From Siphonodentalium dalli (lineage: Eukaryota > Mollusca > Scaphopoda > Gadilida > Siphonodentaliidae), in NCBI GenBank assembly GCA_032622095.1, contig CP136061.1, positions 252,041,582-252,105,581 of the forward strand: DNA of 64,000 nt, given 5' to 3'. Below, in pieces: positions 23,061 through 35,300 of this stretch. A program made the translations under genes and the position numbers. Below the pieces are notes generated by a model, which saw only the letters and a list, made by a program, of their open reading frames with translations, did no database searches and was not told the DNA's origin. Position 1 is the first letter of the stretch. Each line of letters begins with the position of its first letter.

Positions 23061-23543
23061 CTAGCCAGAGTGGAAACAAATGATGACTTAACCCTTTACC
23101 CAACAGAACGACCCTGTGCCAATGCATTCTCTTATATATGCGAGTCGACCATAGGTCGCCTCGCATATATAAGAGAATGCATTGGCTTAACACATTAAAA
23201 ATTATAAAATTGTTAAAGAATGTAAGAATAAATCGTAAAAAGTGTTAAAAAAAGATTTTTTTTAGGCCAATGCATTCTCTTATATATGCGAGGCGACCTA
23301 TGGTCGACTCGCATATATAAGAGAATGCATTGGCACAGGGCATAACTGTAACTATCACAATGTGGTCAAGGAGCCGGTTCCAATGATATCCATATGTGTA
23401 TGGTTCTATTGAGACAGACCGAAGATATTTTAGGCTGTTGAAGCTTTATTTGGCCGGTTTTGGCCGGTTTGTTGGGTAAAGGGTTAAGCCATAAAAGGTT
23501 TAAACTTCAGCTGAGTCGGATATCAGATTTGCACTCTTGCCAG
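23061..23543 (+). promoter_or_regulatory. SECIS element D2-b, split by MITE P2
   Basis: The 5' strand (23061-23087: lower helix, ATGAT and gac) and the 3' strand (23488-23543: ataaaa, mini-stem, cagctgagtc, GGAT, CACTCTTGCCAG) match an ordinary SECIS. P2 and its TTAA duplication interrupt them inside helix II. The helix cannot form in the usual way with 392 bp inserted. Confidence 0.85.
23092..23483. mobile_element. TTAA-type (piggyBac-like) MITE P2
   Basis: This 392-bp near-identical copy of P1 is flanked by TTAA at 23088-23091 and 23484-23487, with the same CCCTTTACCCAACA ends and two internal hairpins. The pre-insertion sequence is known from the sister SECIS copies: gatgactgaagctataaaa became gatgac-TTAA-insert-TTAA-gccataaaa. 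Confidence 0.9.
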
Positions 23544-23823
23544 AATGTCGAAATCGAGGAAGTGGTGAGAGGGGGAATGCCTCCCAAAGTTGGTCAAAAT
23601 ATTCAATATTTGGAACTGTCATGCCGTTAGTTATAGATTGTGTGATTTTAAATGCAATGGCCGTCAATTTGATACATGTAACTAACCAGATATCATTCAT
23701 GCACATCTACCTTATTCTTCTGCTATATTTATCTGCATGTGTATGTTTTATACTTGTATACACATCATGAAATTAATATAATGTAAATGTCTGACATGCC
23801 TCGTGAAGCCTGTTGTGAATATT

Positions 23824-23829
23824 AATAAA
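23824..23829 (+). terminator. Poly(A) signal, D2 unit
   Basis: AATAAA in gaatattaataaaataatctg, matching the D1 and D4 units. Confidence 0.6.
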
Positions 23830-23889
23830 ATAATCTGAATCTACATCTGATCATGAAGTCGCGAACGACAGACCACAAAGGCGTGATCT

Positions 23890-24140
23890 GCACGGGCCAC
23901 CCGGCCCAGGGACAAACCGAACCGGGGACAAATCGTCCCAGTGACAACCCAACCCGAGACAACCCGACCCGGACGAATTTTATTAAATTAAACTGAACCA
24001 GTGTCAATCCGACCCAGTTTCAATCCGACCCCGGGACAACCAAACCAGAGACAACCTGACCGGGACACCCCGACCCGGGACAAACCGACAGGTACAACCC
24101 GATCCGAAACAACCGACCCAGGGACAACGCGACACATGCA
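23890..24140. repeat. GACAACCCGACCC-type simple repeat after D2
   Basis: About 17 degenerate units of 14-15 bp (gggacaacccgacc, cgaccgggacacccc). They come directly after the D2 poly(A) region, as at D1 (short) and D4 (long). Confidence 0.85.
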
Positions 24141-24259
24141 AATAAAGAATAAAATGTAATTTTCTCAACTTTATTTAAAACAAGAATAAAAGGTGGGGGG
24201 AAACATGAGGATATATACCTCTACAATGGAATGTATTATGTTTTAGTGACGTTGCAGAC

Positions 24260-25080
24260 GACATTGTAACACAATGCATAATCGAGGTGCCCATTGGATT
24301 CACATCACCATATTCGCCTTACCATATTCGCCTTCTTGGTACTTAGATTTGAGTTTAGTTCTTCCATAGCAGATGAGGCCATGCACAATGAGGTGCACAG
24401 AGGATGAATTTGCACAGCGGGCTAGTGTCAATAAATGACCTTCTGGGAACCTCATTCTGCTAATATCCGTCACCATGATGATGTTCAGGGCATGACGTTA
24501 CTGTTTTCGTGGACAGGTCTGAAAATAAGTTACCGGACATTGAAATTATTTTTGCAGAAGGAGGTCCCCAAAAGGTGAATTTATTGACGCTACCCCACAT
24601 ACACAATGGGCTAGCATAATTAAATTAACCTTATGTGGGCCTAATTCTGCTTAGGCCTCATCTTCTCTGGAGAGTATCTTTATTGTCAAATTAAAAAAAG
24701 AATTATGTTCCGTTTACTTCTGTAGAAAGTTTCGTTTTAGTTTAATTTCCCTATATGCCCAAATTGGTAGACGACACAATGCATAATCAAGGTGCCCAAT
24801 GGATTCATTTTGGAACTTAAATTTGATTCTAGGTCCCTCTTAGCAGATGAGGGCATGCAAAATGTGGTCCCCAGAGGATGATTTTGTCAATAAATTACCC
24901 TCTGGTAACCTCATTATGCAAATGTCCGGCACCATATTTTTAGGAAATGACGTCACTGTTTTCGTGGACCCGTTCTCAGTGTTCGAATCCGCGTTATGTT
25001 GTGTTCACGAACAGCCGACCAATAACACGTGAACCGGTTGTCAGAATTCGAACACCCGAGAACAGTTATTATAGTCCACG
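24260..25080. repeat. Degenerate direct duplication and small inverted repeat
   Basis: Segments 24265-24515 and 24770-24970 are diverged copies (cacaatgcataatc, aggtgccca, tggattca, agcagatga, gaacctcatt, cactgttttcgtgga). At 24965-25078 gttctcagtgttcgaatccg and cagaattcgaacacccgag are inverted arms. No tRNA-like fold was found despite the ttcgaatcc phrase. No gene is seen. Confidence 0.6.
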
Positions 25081-25299
25081 TTTCCTTCGACGTAAAACAG
25101 CTTGTGAAATCGTTTGGGATTCATATCATTCACCATGACCTGGGGTGTGGGATGGAAAAATCTCACCCGATGGTCCAGGTATTGGACCGGACACTAGATA
25201 GTTATTTCGTGGCCACGAATTAGTATTTATATCCTATTTTTATAGCAAAACACCCCATGTCATAAACCAGCTATATACCGTAAAATACACTGGACAAAT

Positions 25300-25859
25300 C
25301 AGGGGGGGGGGGTCGGAAAAAAATTCCAGGCACGTATGGCATTTTTTCCCTTTCGATCATTTTTTTACCCACCCACCCCCACCGCCAAATTTTTTTCCGT
25401 TTTCGGCAGTTTTTTCCGACCCTTTTTTGACACCCACCCCACCTTTTAACACTAAAACAGAGATTTGCGGGGGGAAATTCACTGTAAACAGCTGTATATG
25501 AATTTCTGTGCATACTATTTATCATGGATGTTAACATGGACATGTAAATAGGAATGAGTCATTTTGAGGTCATTCGGCCAAAAAAACATGGCTGCCAGCG
25601 GCCATCTTGGATTTCAAAATTTGCAACAAAATACAACACGATAACTGCCTGCAGTCAGTTTACAGTTAGAATTACATTATTTCTCTCATTCAACTGAGGT
25701 GGGTTTGAAGCCCAACTCATTGCCAAAACCCTAAAAAACAAGCAGGAATTTTTTTTTTAGTTGCGGAAAAAATTGCTTGTTGGTGGCTTTGACCACCCAC
25801 CCACCCCGGCATACGTGCCGGAATTTTTTTTTTCACCCCCCCCCCCCCCCCCCCCCCCT
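25300..25859. mobile_element. hAT-like non-autonomous element with long C/G-tract ends
   Basis: The 560-bp element is flanked by an exact 8-bp repeat GGACAAAT (25292-25299 and 25860-25867). It starts CAGGGGGGGGGG with tcggaaaaaaattcc and ends ggaattttttttttcacc followed by a long C-run. Inverted subterminal blocks include aattccaggcacgtatg and catacgtgccggaatt. An 8-bp duplication and CAG-type start are typical of hAT elements. There is no transposase. Confidence 0.75.
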
Positions 25860-25867
25860 GGACAAAT

Positions 25868-26883
25868 GAAGAATTTATTCGAAAAGTTCAATATTTACAA
25901 TAGTTGATTTGCTTTGGGATCCCAATCTAAAAATGATAAAAACATGATTGACAGTGCATTCAATTGTTTTATACGATGCAATCTTCATGTTTCGAGCATT
26001 AGCTGGGTTATATTATTAAATTAATTTAATAGCAGCCAACAATTGTTATCCGTACCGGTACACGTTTTGTAATCGCAATCTGATTCAAGGGTAGAATTCA
26101 TCACATCGACTGGTATTAGAGCGATGCCGCTTCTAATGTTTGTACGGAGTGTATGGATTGTGAGTGTGTATCCCTGGTAACTGCGTACTACGTATATATT
26201 CGTGTGTGTCATGTAGTGAGGCTAGATGTGATTATTGTTTCTTGTAAATGTGTACTACATGTAGACGATTAAACATATATAATTATTACAACTTAAAAGG
26301 GTGTTTTCTAGGCCATTAATACAGTTTTTCAGGCCGTTCCAAATAGCGTATTGTTACCAAAATATTCGGGCGGCAACTGACCGGAAGTTAGATCTCGTTT
26401 ATTATCACGCGAGTTACGTCCCTTTGACATACGTGATTATTTCAAGAAAATAATCGAAAGATGAACAATATTTTCCAGACAGTGTTATGGTTTTATGTTT
26501 TTGGAAATCACGCTATATGGTTGAATCATTGTCCCAAGGGTAAATGTGCATTAATAACTTTAGCTGTCAAAATCTCACCGTTTGTCACTCGTCTTCAATG
26601 CTGGTTTTTCTCTCTCCTATTTTCGAGACTCCTTGTCACCTGACAAGTCTTAATGAACATCCACTTGCACCAAGTGTAATGCCTGGGGCCACATTTCACC
26701 ATAGCACAATTCACAAGCACTACACATGATTGTTAACTTATGTGTACTCTTAAAGTTTAATTGAGTTAGTGTTCATATTATATTAAATTAATATGTTCTT
26801 GGAAATATATCTCTCTCTCTTCATCTACCTCATTATTCCACTGGCATTGGGTCGATTGTCCACATCTGTGGTAATAATATTAA
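25868..26883. other. No gene or repeat recognised
   Basis: Unstructured AT-rich sequence. The ORFs of 60-63 aa have no recognisable feature. Confidence 0.4.
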
Positions 26884-27057
26884 TAACATGATCATATCGG
26901 GCAGTATGGTTTATTAACGGCAGTCTGGAATGATTAACAGACATCGGGCCTATTAGCGGCCCTCGACTTCGTCTAGGGCCGCTAATAGGCCCTTGGGCTG
27001 TTAATCAATCCAACCGGGCCGTTAATAAACCATAACGCCCTCAAAAATCATGTTATT
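26884..27057. mobile_element. Foldback element, GC-rich centre
   Basis: Long inverted arms run from aataacatgat and ggtttattaacgg at the left to ccgttaataaacca and atcatgttatt at the right. They meet at gggcctattagcggccct and agggccgctaataggccc around 26971. Confidence 0.8.
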
Positions 27058-27339
27058 GTTAGATTGTTTACATAGATATACAAATGTTGATTGTCGTTAC
27101 TTGCAACTTTTAATCGTGATTGTCCACGTTATATGAGTCGATATGAGTATTATTTTATTTTAGTGATTAACTTACAAGCTTTTTGTCAATAAGACCAACA
27201 AACTCTTCAATTCTAAACAAAATTGTCATGTCTCGAGACAACAACGCTGTTGAAAAACTGTTGAACAAATTGCTGTACAATGTAAGTTAAGTTTTTATAT
27301 AATAATTTGTTATAATCAATGTATCATAAATTCCACCGA

Positions 27340-27500
27340 ACAGTTATAAGCGTTGTATATACATATATGTGGTTTATATTAAGCGGACGTGGTACCGGGT
27401 GGACGGTGCTTTATAACGGGTATATAAGCGTTGTATACATATATGTGGTTTATATTAAGCGGACGTGGTACCGGGTGGACGGTGATTTATAACGGGTATA
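27340..27500. repeat. Tandem duplication of about 75 bp
   Basis: Two nearly identical copies contain ataagcgttgtata, tatgtggtttatattaagcg and gacgtggtaccgggtggacg. Confidence 0.9.
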
Positions 27501-27779
27501 TAACCTCGCAACAACCACATGTCCTAGTAAAATAATCACATTATTGGTCAATGTCATGCCTTAAACATGATTATTGGTCAATATCAGACTGTAACAGAGG
27601 CTGACATAGTTCTGATAGTTCAATTTTATAGTTAAAATTTGGGGTAAACTATGTGGATTCCAAGAGTAAAATATTTACCTACATATTCAACCAATTTGCT
27701 TATGGAAATCACCGATGTTGGCGGATTGAAACGCTAGAAGCGGAATATCTCTAACGAATGCATGGTGAGCCAACTGCAA

Positions 27780-28945
27780 CAAAATGTATATATCGTCGGT
27801 GGGCTTATAAATGTATATATCTTCGGTGGGCTTATAACTGTATATATCTTCGGTTGGCTTATAAATGTATATATCGTCGGTGGGCTTATAAATGTATATA
27901 TCTTCGGTGGGCTTATAAATGTATATATCTTCGGTGGGCTTATAAATGTATATATCGTCGGTGGGCTGATAAATGTATCTATCTTCGGTGGGCTTATAAA
28001 TGTATATATCGTCGGTGGGCTTATAAATGTATATATATTCGGTGGGCTTATAAATGTATATATCGTCGGTGGGCTTATAAATGTATATATCGTCGGTGGG
28101 CTTATAAATGTATATATCGTCGGTGGGCTTATAAATGTATATATCGTCGGTGGGCTTATAAATGTATCTATCTTCGGTGGGCTTATAAATGTATATGTCG
28201 TCGGTGGGCTTATAAATGTATATGTCTTCGGTGGGCTTATAATGTATATATCTTCGGTGGGCTTATAAATGTATATATCGTCGGTGGGCTTATAAATGTA
28301 TTTATCGTCGGTGGGCTTATAAATGTATATATCTTCGGTGGGCTTATAAATGTATTTATCGTCGGTGGGCTTATAAATGTATATATCGTCGGTGGGCTTA
28401 TAAATGTATCTATCGTCGGTGGGCTTATAAATGTATCTATCGTCGGTGGGCTTATAAATGTATATATCGTCGGTGGGCTTATAAATGTATATATCGTCGG
28501 TGGGCTTATAAATGTATATATCGTCGGTGGGCTTATAAATGTATATATCGTCGGTGGGCTTATAAATGTATATATCGTCGGTGGGCTTATAATTGTATAT
28601 ATCTTCGGTGGGCTTATAAATGTATATATCGTCGGTGGGCTTATAAATGTATATATCGTCGGTGGGCTTATAAATGTATATATCGTCGATGGGCTTATAA
28701 ATGTATATATCTTCGCTGGGCTTATAAATGTATATATCGTCGATGGGCTTATAAATGTATATATCGTCGGTGGGCTTATAAATGTATATATCGTCGGTGG
28801 GCTTATAAATGTATCTATCGTCGGTGGGCTTATAAATGTATATATCGTCGGGGGGCTTATAAATGTATATATCGTCGGTGGGCTTATAAATGTATATATC
28901 GTCGGTGGGCTTATAAATGTATATATCGTCGGTGGGCTTATAAAA
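27780..28945. repeat. 27-bp minisatellite (about 43 units)
   Basis: Units of 27 bp read aatgtatatatcgtcggtgg then gcttata, with cgt/ctt and ata/cta variants. Because 27 is a multiple of three and the unit lacks stops in several frames, it yields long ORFs on both strands (9-aa repeats NVYIVGGLI on + and KPTDDIYIY on -). One 26-bp unit near 28240 shifts the frame on both strands. No promoter, splice structure or non-repeat domain supports a protein. Confidence 0.95.
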
Positions 28946-29054
28946 CGGCATACCTGCCAATTTGGCGCGAAACTTTTTATTGCATTTTCGGAATCTACGG
29001 ATTTAATTACATTGATTCGTCAGATAACTTGTCAATATTTCAAATATAGATACC

Positions 29055-29345
29055 ATATATGTGACCCGCCATATCAAATCCAGTCGTAAGTCGGGATTTT
29101 TTTACCCTGTGCCAATGCATTCTCTTATGCATTGGCCTAACAATTTTTTATCATTTTTTTTTAAATAAATGTTTCTTGCAATTTTTAGGACATAAAATAA
29201 AAAAAACATCCATTACCCTACAGGGAGCCCCACACATATATAGAAGCATATAGAAGAGTGTCGTCTGCTCACGTTTGTCTGGGGCTCTGTATGGGTGAAA
29301 TTATAAAATTGTTAAAGAATACAAGAAAAACATATTATAATTGTA
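29055..29345. mobile_element. Hairpin-end MITE Q1 (right end lost)
   Basis: The left end is tatatgtgacccgccatatc followed by aatccagtcgtaagtcggg. A collapsed hairpin (ccaatgcattctcttatgcattggc) comes next, then a core shared with Q2 (ggacataaaataaaaaa, agggagccccacacatata, gtgtcgtctgctca). The hairpin sequence is the same as in the P MITEs, although the rest of the element differs. Confidence 0.75.
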
Positions 29346-32300
29346 AAAAATTGTTAGGAAATTCGTGGCCTAAAATATCGTATATGAGTTGAAATTGGGT
29401 TCTCCGCAAAAATGTTCGTTAATTCTAAAATGTATAATTTGTTCTCGAAACCGTTCCTGGTAGAATAATTCTGATTGGATTCTTTTGAAGAGTAATAGCC
29501 GGAAGGCGTATCCTCTTTATCCTGAGTGACAGGGACTAACGTCAAAACAAAGACAAAAGGTCGTATGAGCAAGATTTCTAGTAATTTTCTCCAAAAAAGT
29601 CGCATAGCACCATAAAATCACTTTTTCTCATCAACTAGAAGATAATTGAATATGAAAGTGAAAAATATTATAACAACTGTGATATGAGGTGTTATTTGCA
29701 GATATCGATTATAGTTCCAGAGATAAATAGTTTTGTGTGTCTCCTGAACAATTTGATTTTCCTGAGGTACGACCTTTTAGAAGCCCACGACGATATGCTA
29801 TATAGAGAAATTGTTATTGGCATCCGCTGTATTGGCCGACATTACTGTTACTTACCGTTACGAAGACGATGTACCTGGATAATCAGTTGCATTCATCGGG
29901 ACCGAGGCGACAGTGAATGGGAAGGTGTTGGCGTTTTTCTTTAACTCATTGTGGTAAATTTTCAAATGGATTTCACAAATGCATTTCATCACCCCCGTGT
30001 ACGTGGTATTGCCAAACCCGAGGGTATCACCAAACCAGAGAATTGCGGTTTTGATAAATGAAAATATCTTCCCTCAGATGAAGCTATATATATCCCAGTT
30101 AAATGGTGATATCCACTATTCAAAACATAATTTCGCAAAGCAGAATGTTCCCTCAATGGGATAGCGACTATAGCTTGCTCTCACCGCAATAAATTTAATA
30201 GAAATTCAGACTCATTTCCGATTTTATCATAAATAGTAGACATTTTTTTACGTTAGGTAGTTCGTTTGAAACATAATTATCAGTCATAGATGGCGGATAA
30301 TGCGTGTATCAATAGAAAAATATATGTTTAGTTAACCATAGAATTGTCTAGCCTGCAGAGCGGTTCGCAAAAATACTATATGCGACCAAGTGTGGGTACC
30401 CACCATAATTTCAGGTATCAACGCCGCAGATCGATCCTGCGATGAGATGTACCCAAACCAGAGCTGGGGTGTCACGACGTTATTGCTCTTATATGCATTG
30501 CGGCAGTTGTATTAAAATATTTATTGCGTCGTAGTTCGGATTTGGCGAAGTCTTATAAATTGAATGATTGATTGGTGCGAGTAGATTCGAGAAATTTTAG
30601 CAGTATGTAAATGTAATGCCTGGAATTAGAAGTTAGACACCCCATCGCGAGTGAAGAGGCTCTGTGTATATTCCTTCTACTAGACTGCCAGTGCATGGTC
30701 AGTCAGCGCGCCATTGTACTTGAAATTCATTGTATATGAGATTTATGGAGGCATGGACTCGGTGTGATGGTTAATTTTTTTTCAAATGTACTTGCTTCAG
30801 TAAACAAATTCTCATTTGTTATCGAAATGGTCATGTATTGATCGGAATGGCACACTGAGATGTTCAACTCAGATCAAGCTAGATCAAGCGATTTTTCGTC
30901 CATGTCGGGGTTATAGCACCCATGCCAACCTCGTCTAGTATATATTTACAGGCATATATTATGTTGTCATACTTGTACATGCAAGTCATATAAAATAAAT
31001 CGTTCACAATGAAATAACCATTAAGTGCGATGTTGAGCATCCGTTATTAAAAAAATGTACGATCCATTATCTTAACATGTCTTAACAGGACGCGGTGAAA
31101 AAGGCGTGAGTCGTGGTCATGTGTTAATTCCACAATATGGTAATGCCTATATATGTAAGGGTCGAGACTGCTTCTAGCACAATCTACTCACTCTTTTTAC
31201 CATAATCTTTCATTATTGGAAAGACCGCAGTTGTTAGTGAAACGATTGGCTTTCCGTAGTTAGCTCAGTGCTAGAAGCCGCATTGAGAGTTTGAACACAA
31301 AGCGTGACTTAAATGCAACTTTATCAGTACGATTTGCGGATGGTATCTTGCAATAAAATGTTAATACATAGCTGACTGCTATTTCTTAGAATTCGTGTAC
31401 TTTTGGGTGAGAAAACCTTAGTGAAATGTTACCGGTCAATAGGACACATTCACCCGCTCCAAATCCCTATCGCTCGTATGTGCTGTATTGAAAGTACGCA
31501 AGTGGCCTTGACAAAGTTTCACCGATTTACCCATTCCCGTTCCCGTCGGATGGCTATCGAAAACTCGCTATTATATTTAAGAGACCAACTGAATTATGTC
31601 GATGATAATTGCACGATCATGCACAGTCATAACCCAGAAGCCAATGTTGACATTATGCAAATACGTGCACAATATCAATATCCACCAACGGTGTCTCTTA
31701 CCGATAACACGACGTGAGAGAAGTTACCACGCTATGAGCAACGACTCGACACTATGTGAAACGTCTATTCTTATTATGTGATGTACATTCATATTAAATG
31801 GCTGGTGGAGTTTACAGATACAGTAGCTGTCATGTAATCCACTTTTCCATGCACATGCTGTGATTACATGTTTGGACGAAGTGTGTGTTATTTATAAGCA
31901 GGTGAGAGATCAAAGCCCTGTACTGTAAAACTTCTGCACGTGTATACATCTTCCGGGGGCGCGGGGCGGCTATTTATGGGCTTGTGAGTCTACACGAGTC
32001 CTGTGCGCGTTTTTGTACCCACACAAGGAGCCATACATACATCGTACGCGTGTAAACCCTCACCAATGTCCAATCGTACTGCGTTAGACTCCACAGTGTG
32101 TAAGCCTGTACGTAAGGATTTGCCTTTCTTCGGAGAAATGCTACTACTTTCTTCGGATTTGCATCACTTTTGACCAAAAAACTTATCACATATCTACAAA
32201 AACTGTTAATAAAGGGGTTAAATGTCGGCAGATGAATAAGTCAACTTAACCACGGGACTAACCAATTATCTAAATGTGTTATTCAGACCAAAACACCTAT

Positions 32301-35300
32301 TTTGCATATTTATACAAATAAACGACCTATTTCTCAGATTTTGTGATAATTTTTCGTTCCGTATAGGCGATAAAATGTATACTCATACTCAAAGTACCTC
32401 AACTATATCCAGAAACAATGACTTCTCAGCACAACACTATATACCCCCTCTATTGTATACAAGAAAACCAATGTCAGAAATGGTAACGCGCTCAAGATCA
32501 TATATTATATACCCATCATTGTAATTATAGAATATAAAATATATTTGTTTTGCGAATGACCAACTCAGAATTCCGTTAAAATAACAATAACAACCAGCAC
32601 CTAATTAACGAACCGACGGCCGACTTACAAATTATCTTTTTCATTTCTTTTATTTGTAATTGGCATAGATTATCACAAACCAAAAATCAACAGTATTGAC
32701 ATAATGTTAACGACAATAAACGAAATTGAAATTCCCAACTACACCTTTTACTGGACTCGGCCTCCGGTCGCAGTTCGACTTTTAATCCTCCCAAAAAAAT
32801 TCCCATTCTATAAATAAAATGCGCCCAGGCGAAACAAGAATCTCTACATTAGTATACACGCGGAGCGTGCGTAATAAAGCTTGGTTGGGGTTTACGCATC
32901 CGGGTTGGTCTACTATAGTAGCTATCCTGTCTGTACTACTTCAGTCGCTGAGTGTACTTCTGTTTGCAGACAAGCCAAATGACACTGTAGTCGGATTCCT
33001 TATGTCATTCTTGGTTTGTTAAAAGCAATATGAAAACGGATTATGTATGCCTAGTTGGTGTGTTTTCAGGATTGACTTGTTTCCATTCTTGAATTTTGGC
33101 GGGTCGGCCTAAATCGGGGTCAACATAATTTAGAGAGCGTTTCGTATTTACAGAAAACGATAGATGGTGCCGTCTGGCGTATGGTGATCGGTGCGATTTG
33201 AAAGTTCTCAAAACTACTAGCTATGACCCTTACATGTATTTTTGGATAAATGGTGCCATTTTGCGTATGATGATATGCGCGTACTGATATTCCTAAAAAA
33301 TACTAAGTATGAAACACAGACGTGATCAGATGATTCTTGCTGTTACAGTTGCGATCAAAATTTAACACAGAACCCTATGGAGAATTTCGTGTTATGCTCA
33401 AACGTTGATTGTAATATCACTTATTGGCGATCGTGTGCAACTATATATGAAGATTAACACTCGCGTTTGACCAACTGTAACCATCCGTTACATTTAATAG
33501 ATGCAATGTATGATATAGTTATGCCTCAAGATACAGTAATTGGCAAAAGTAAGTGTCGAATGTTTTTGTAATTTCGATAATATGCAGTTTGTTGAGTCAA
33601 ACGAAACTATTCCTAACAAGACTGAAGTTTTACGATGTGATGACATATTAAATTATTGTTCAGTTGATACTTGTCCGTCTCGTTGTCCACTGACTAGTAT
33701 TTGAAGCCACATTGTTGATCATAACGGGATGTAGTTTCACAATTACACAGGTATAGATGTTAGTTGTTCATAGTCATTAACTCCATCGTTGTCATCGGAG
33801 TCTATCCCACATACACTGGGAGATTCTGTGTTTTCGCAGGATTTGTGCTACTGACAAATGGCCATTTCGGTGCAGCTGAGATCTTTACTATAGCAGTATA
33901 GGCTTTGCTTTCACACTTCCCACACGGTTACATTTGGCGAACTTTAGTACATCGACTGAAACCCAACATTCACCATCAATATTCTAACCACAATTAATCT
34001 TTACGCTTCATGTATAGCTGTGACAATCAAGTAAATTTCCACTAAAGTAGAGCTTAATGAGTAAAATAGATATCAACTATAATTGCATTTTCCTGCAAAT
34101 TCTGAGTAGGTGCTTACAAACCGTTACTAAGGAGCTATCGGGTGGCAAACTCTCCCGATCTTATAATGATCAGTGGTCTATGCAGAACATGCCTGCACAG
34201 TTTTAGACATACATGTGCCCAACTTGGAACAAAACCAGCACCATGTGATTAGACACTGACTAAATTAAGGCAAAAATGCCAATGAATGTTTAGTACACCA
34301 TTGTGATATTTGATTAGCAACCGTTTTCTAACCTTAAATAAGATATTTGGTTCACTCTGATGGTCAGGTATATCTCAAATTTCACATTTTGGTATTAACT
34401 GCATCGGAAATGCAAACACTGGCATTGAATTACGACGCTATAAGCTATAATTGTAATTTCCAGTCAATTCCCGGCAGTTGCCAAGGCTAAGTTTCTCGAT
34501 CTTATGGGGCAAAAACCTGTACAGTTTCATATCTGTGTCACCATTTGAACATAACCAATATCACCCGACCATAGACACTATCTAATTTACGGGAAAATAC
34601 CACGACCCAGTGTGTTGATCGCATGTTGTACATATCTGTTGTATATACACTCATATATCTCAATATCATGTAACACTTGATAAGAGAATAAAGCATATAA
34701 TGACGCCACGGTTCAAAGCCCAAGTATAGAACGATCCATTAAGCTAAGTCGATGTTTTGTTCACAACAGATGGAGTCATGATACATTATGAAGGATGATG
34801 GAAGGGTCCCCTCAACTATGTTCTTCAACTTTGCTAGAATCAATAACTGGTATTCACGAAACCACCATGCACGACTTCCTGTCTCTTCGCGATCTTGTCG
34901 CACCATTATCATGTCAGCCTAAGATATATTGAACCCTCTCCTCAAAATATAAACAATGCTGTACAATCCACAATATCGACAATTGTCCGTCCAGTAAAGG
35001 CACGTATACCTGTCGCAGAATGAGAGCGTTATTGTAAACGTTATCACCATATAATAATACAACAACGTCATTGTTTTTTTTAGGACCCACAGTTCTCACA
35101 CATGCACATAAATGTAGAATTTATTACTTTTAATTTTGTAGTAGACATGGTGAAATTGACAACACGTGTCATTATTATTCTATCCCATTAATCGTCATCC
35201 ACAAGCAAGTCTTTCTAAGCTTTGTCCACGCACTGTGTCACTTGCATATTAATGTGTTTTACTAAAAGACCAAGCACATAATGCACATATTTGTCTTCTT

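Larger units (their letters stand above)
21316..23845 (+). other. Putative D2 3' UTR, enlarged by two TTAA insertions
   Basis: Same order as after D1: shared 200-bp block, 28-bp repeat, SECIS a, SECIS b, AATAAA. It carries the 519-bp element at 21535-22053 and MITE P2 at 23092-23483, both absent at the matching places after D1. Confidence 0.6.

Noticed and set aside
24980-25060. Possible tRNA gene from ttcgaatcc
   Set aside because: No cloverleaf could be drawn. The motif lies in the arm of a local inverted repeat.
27734-28960. 408-aa minus-strand and 443-aa plus-strand proteins
   Set aside because: Both lie almost entirely in a 27-bp minisatellite whose period is divisible by three. No domain outside the repeat.
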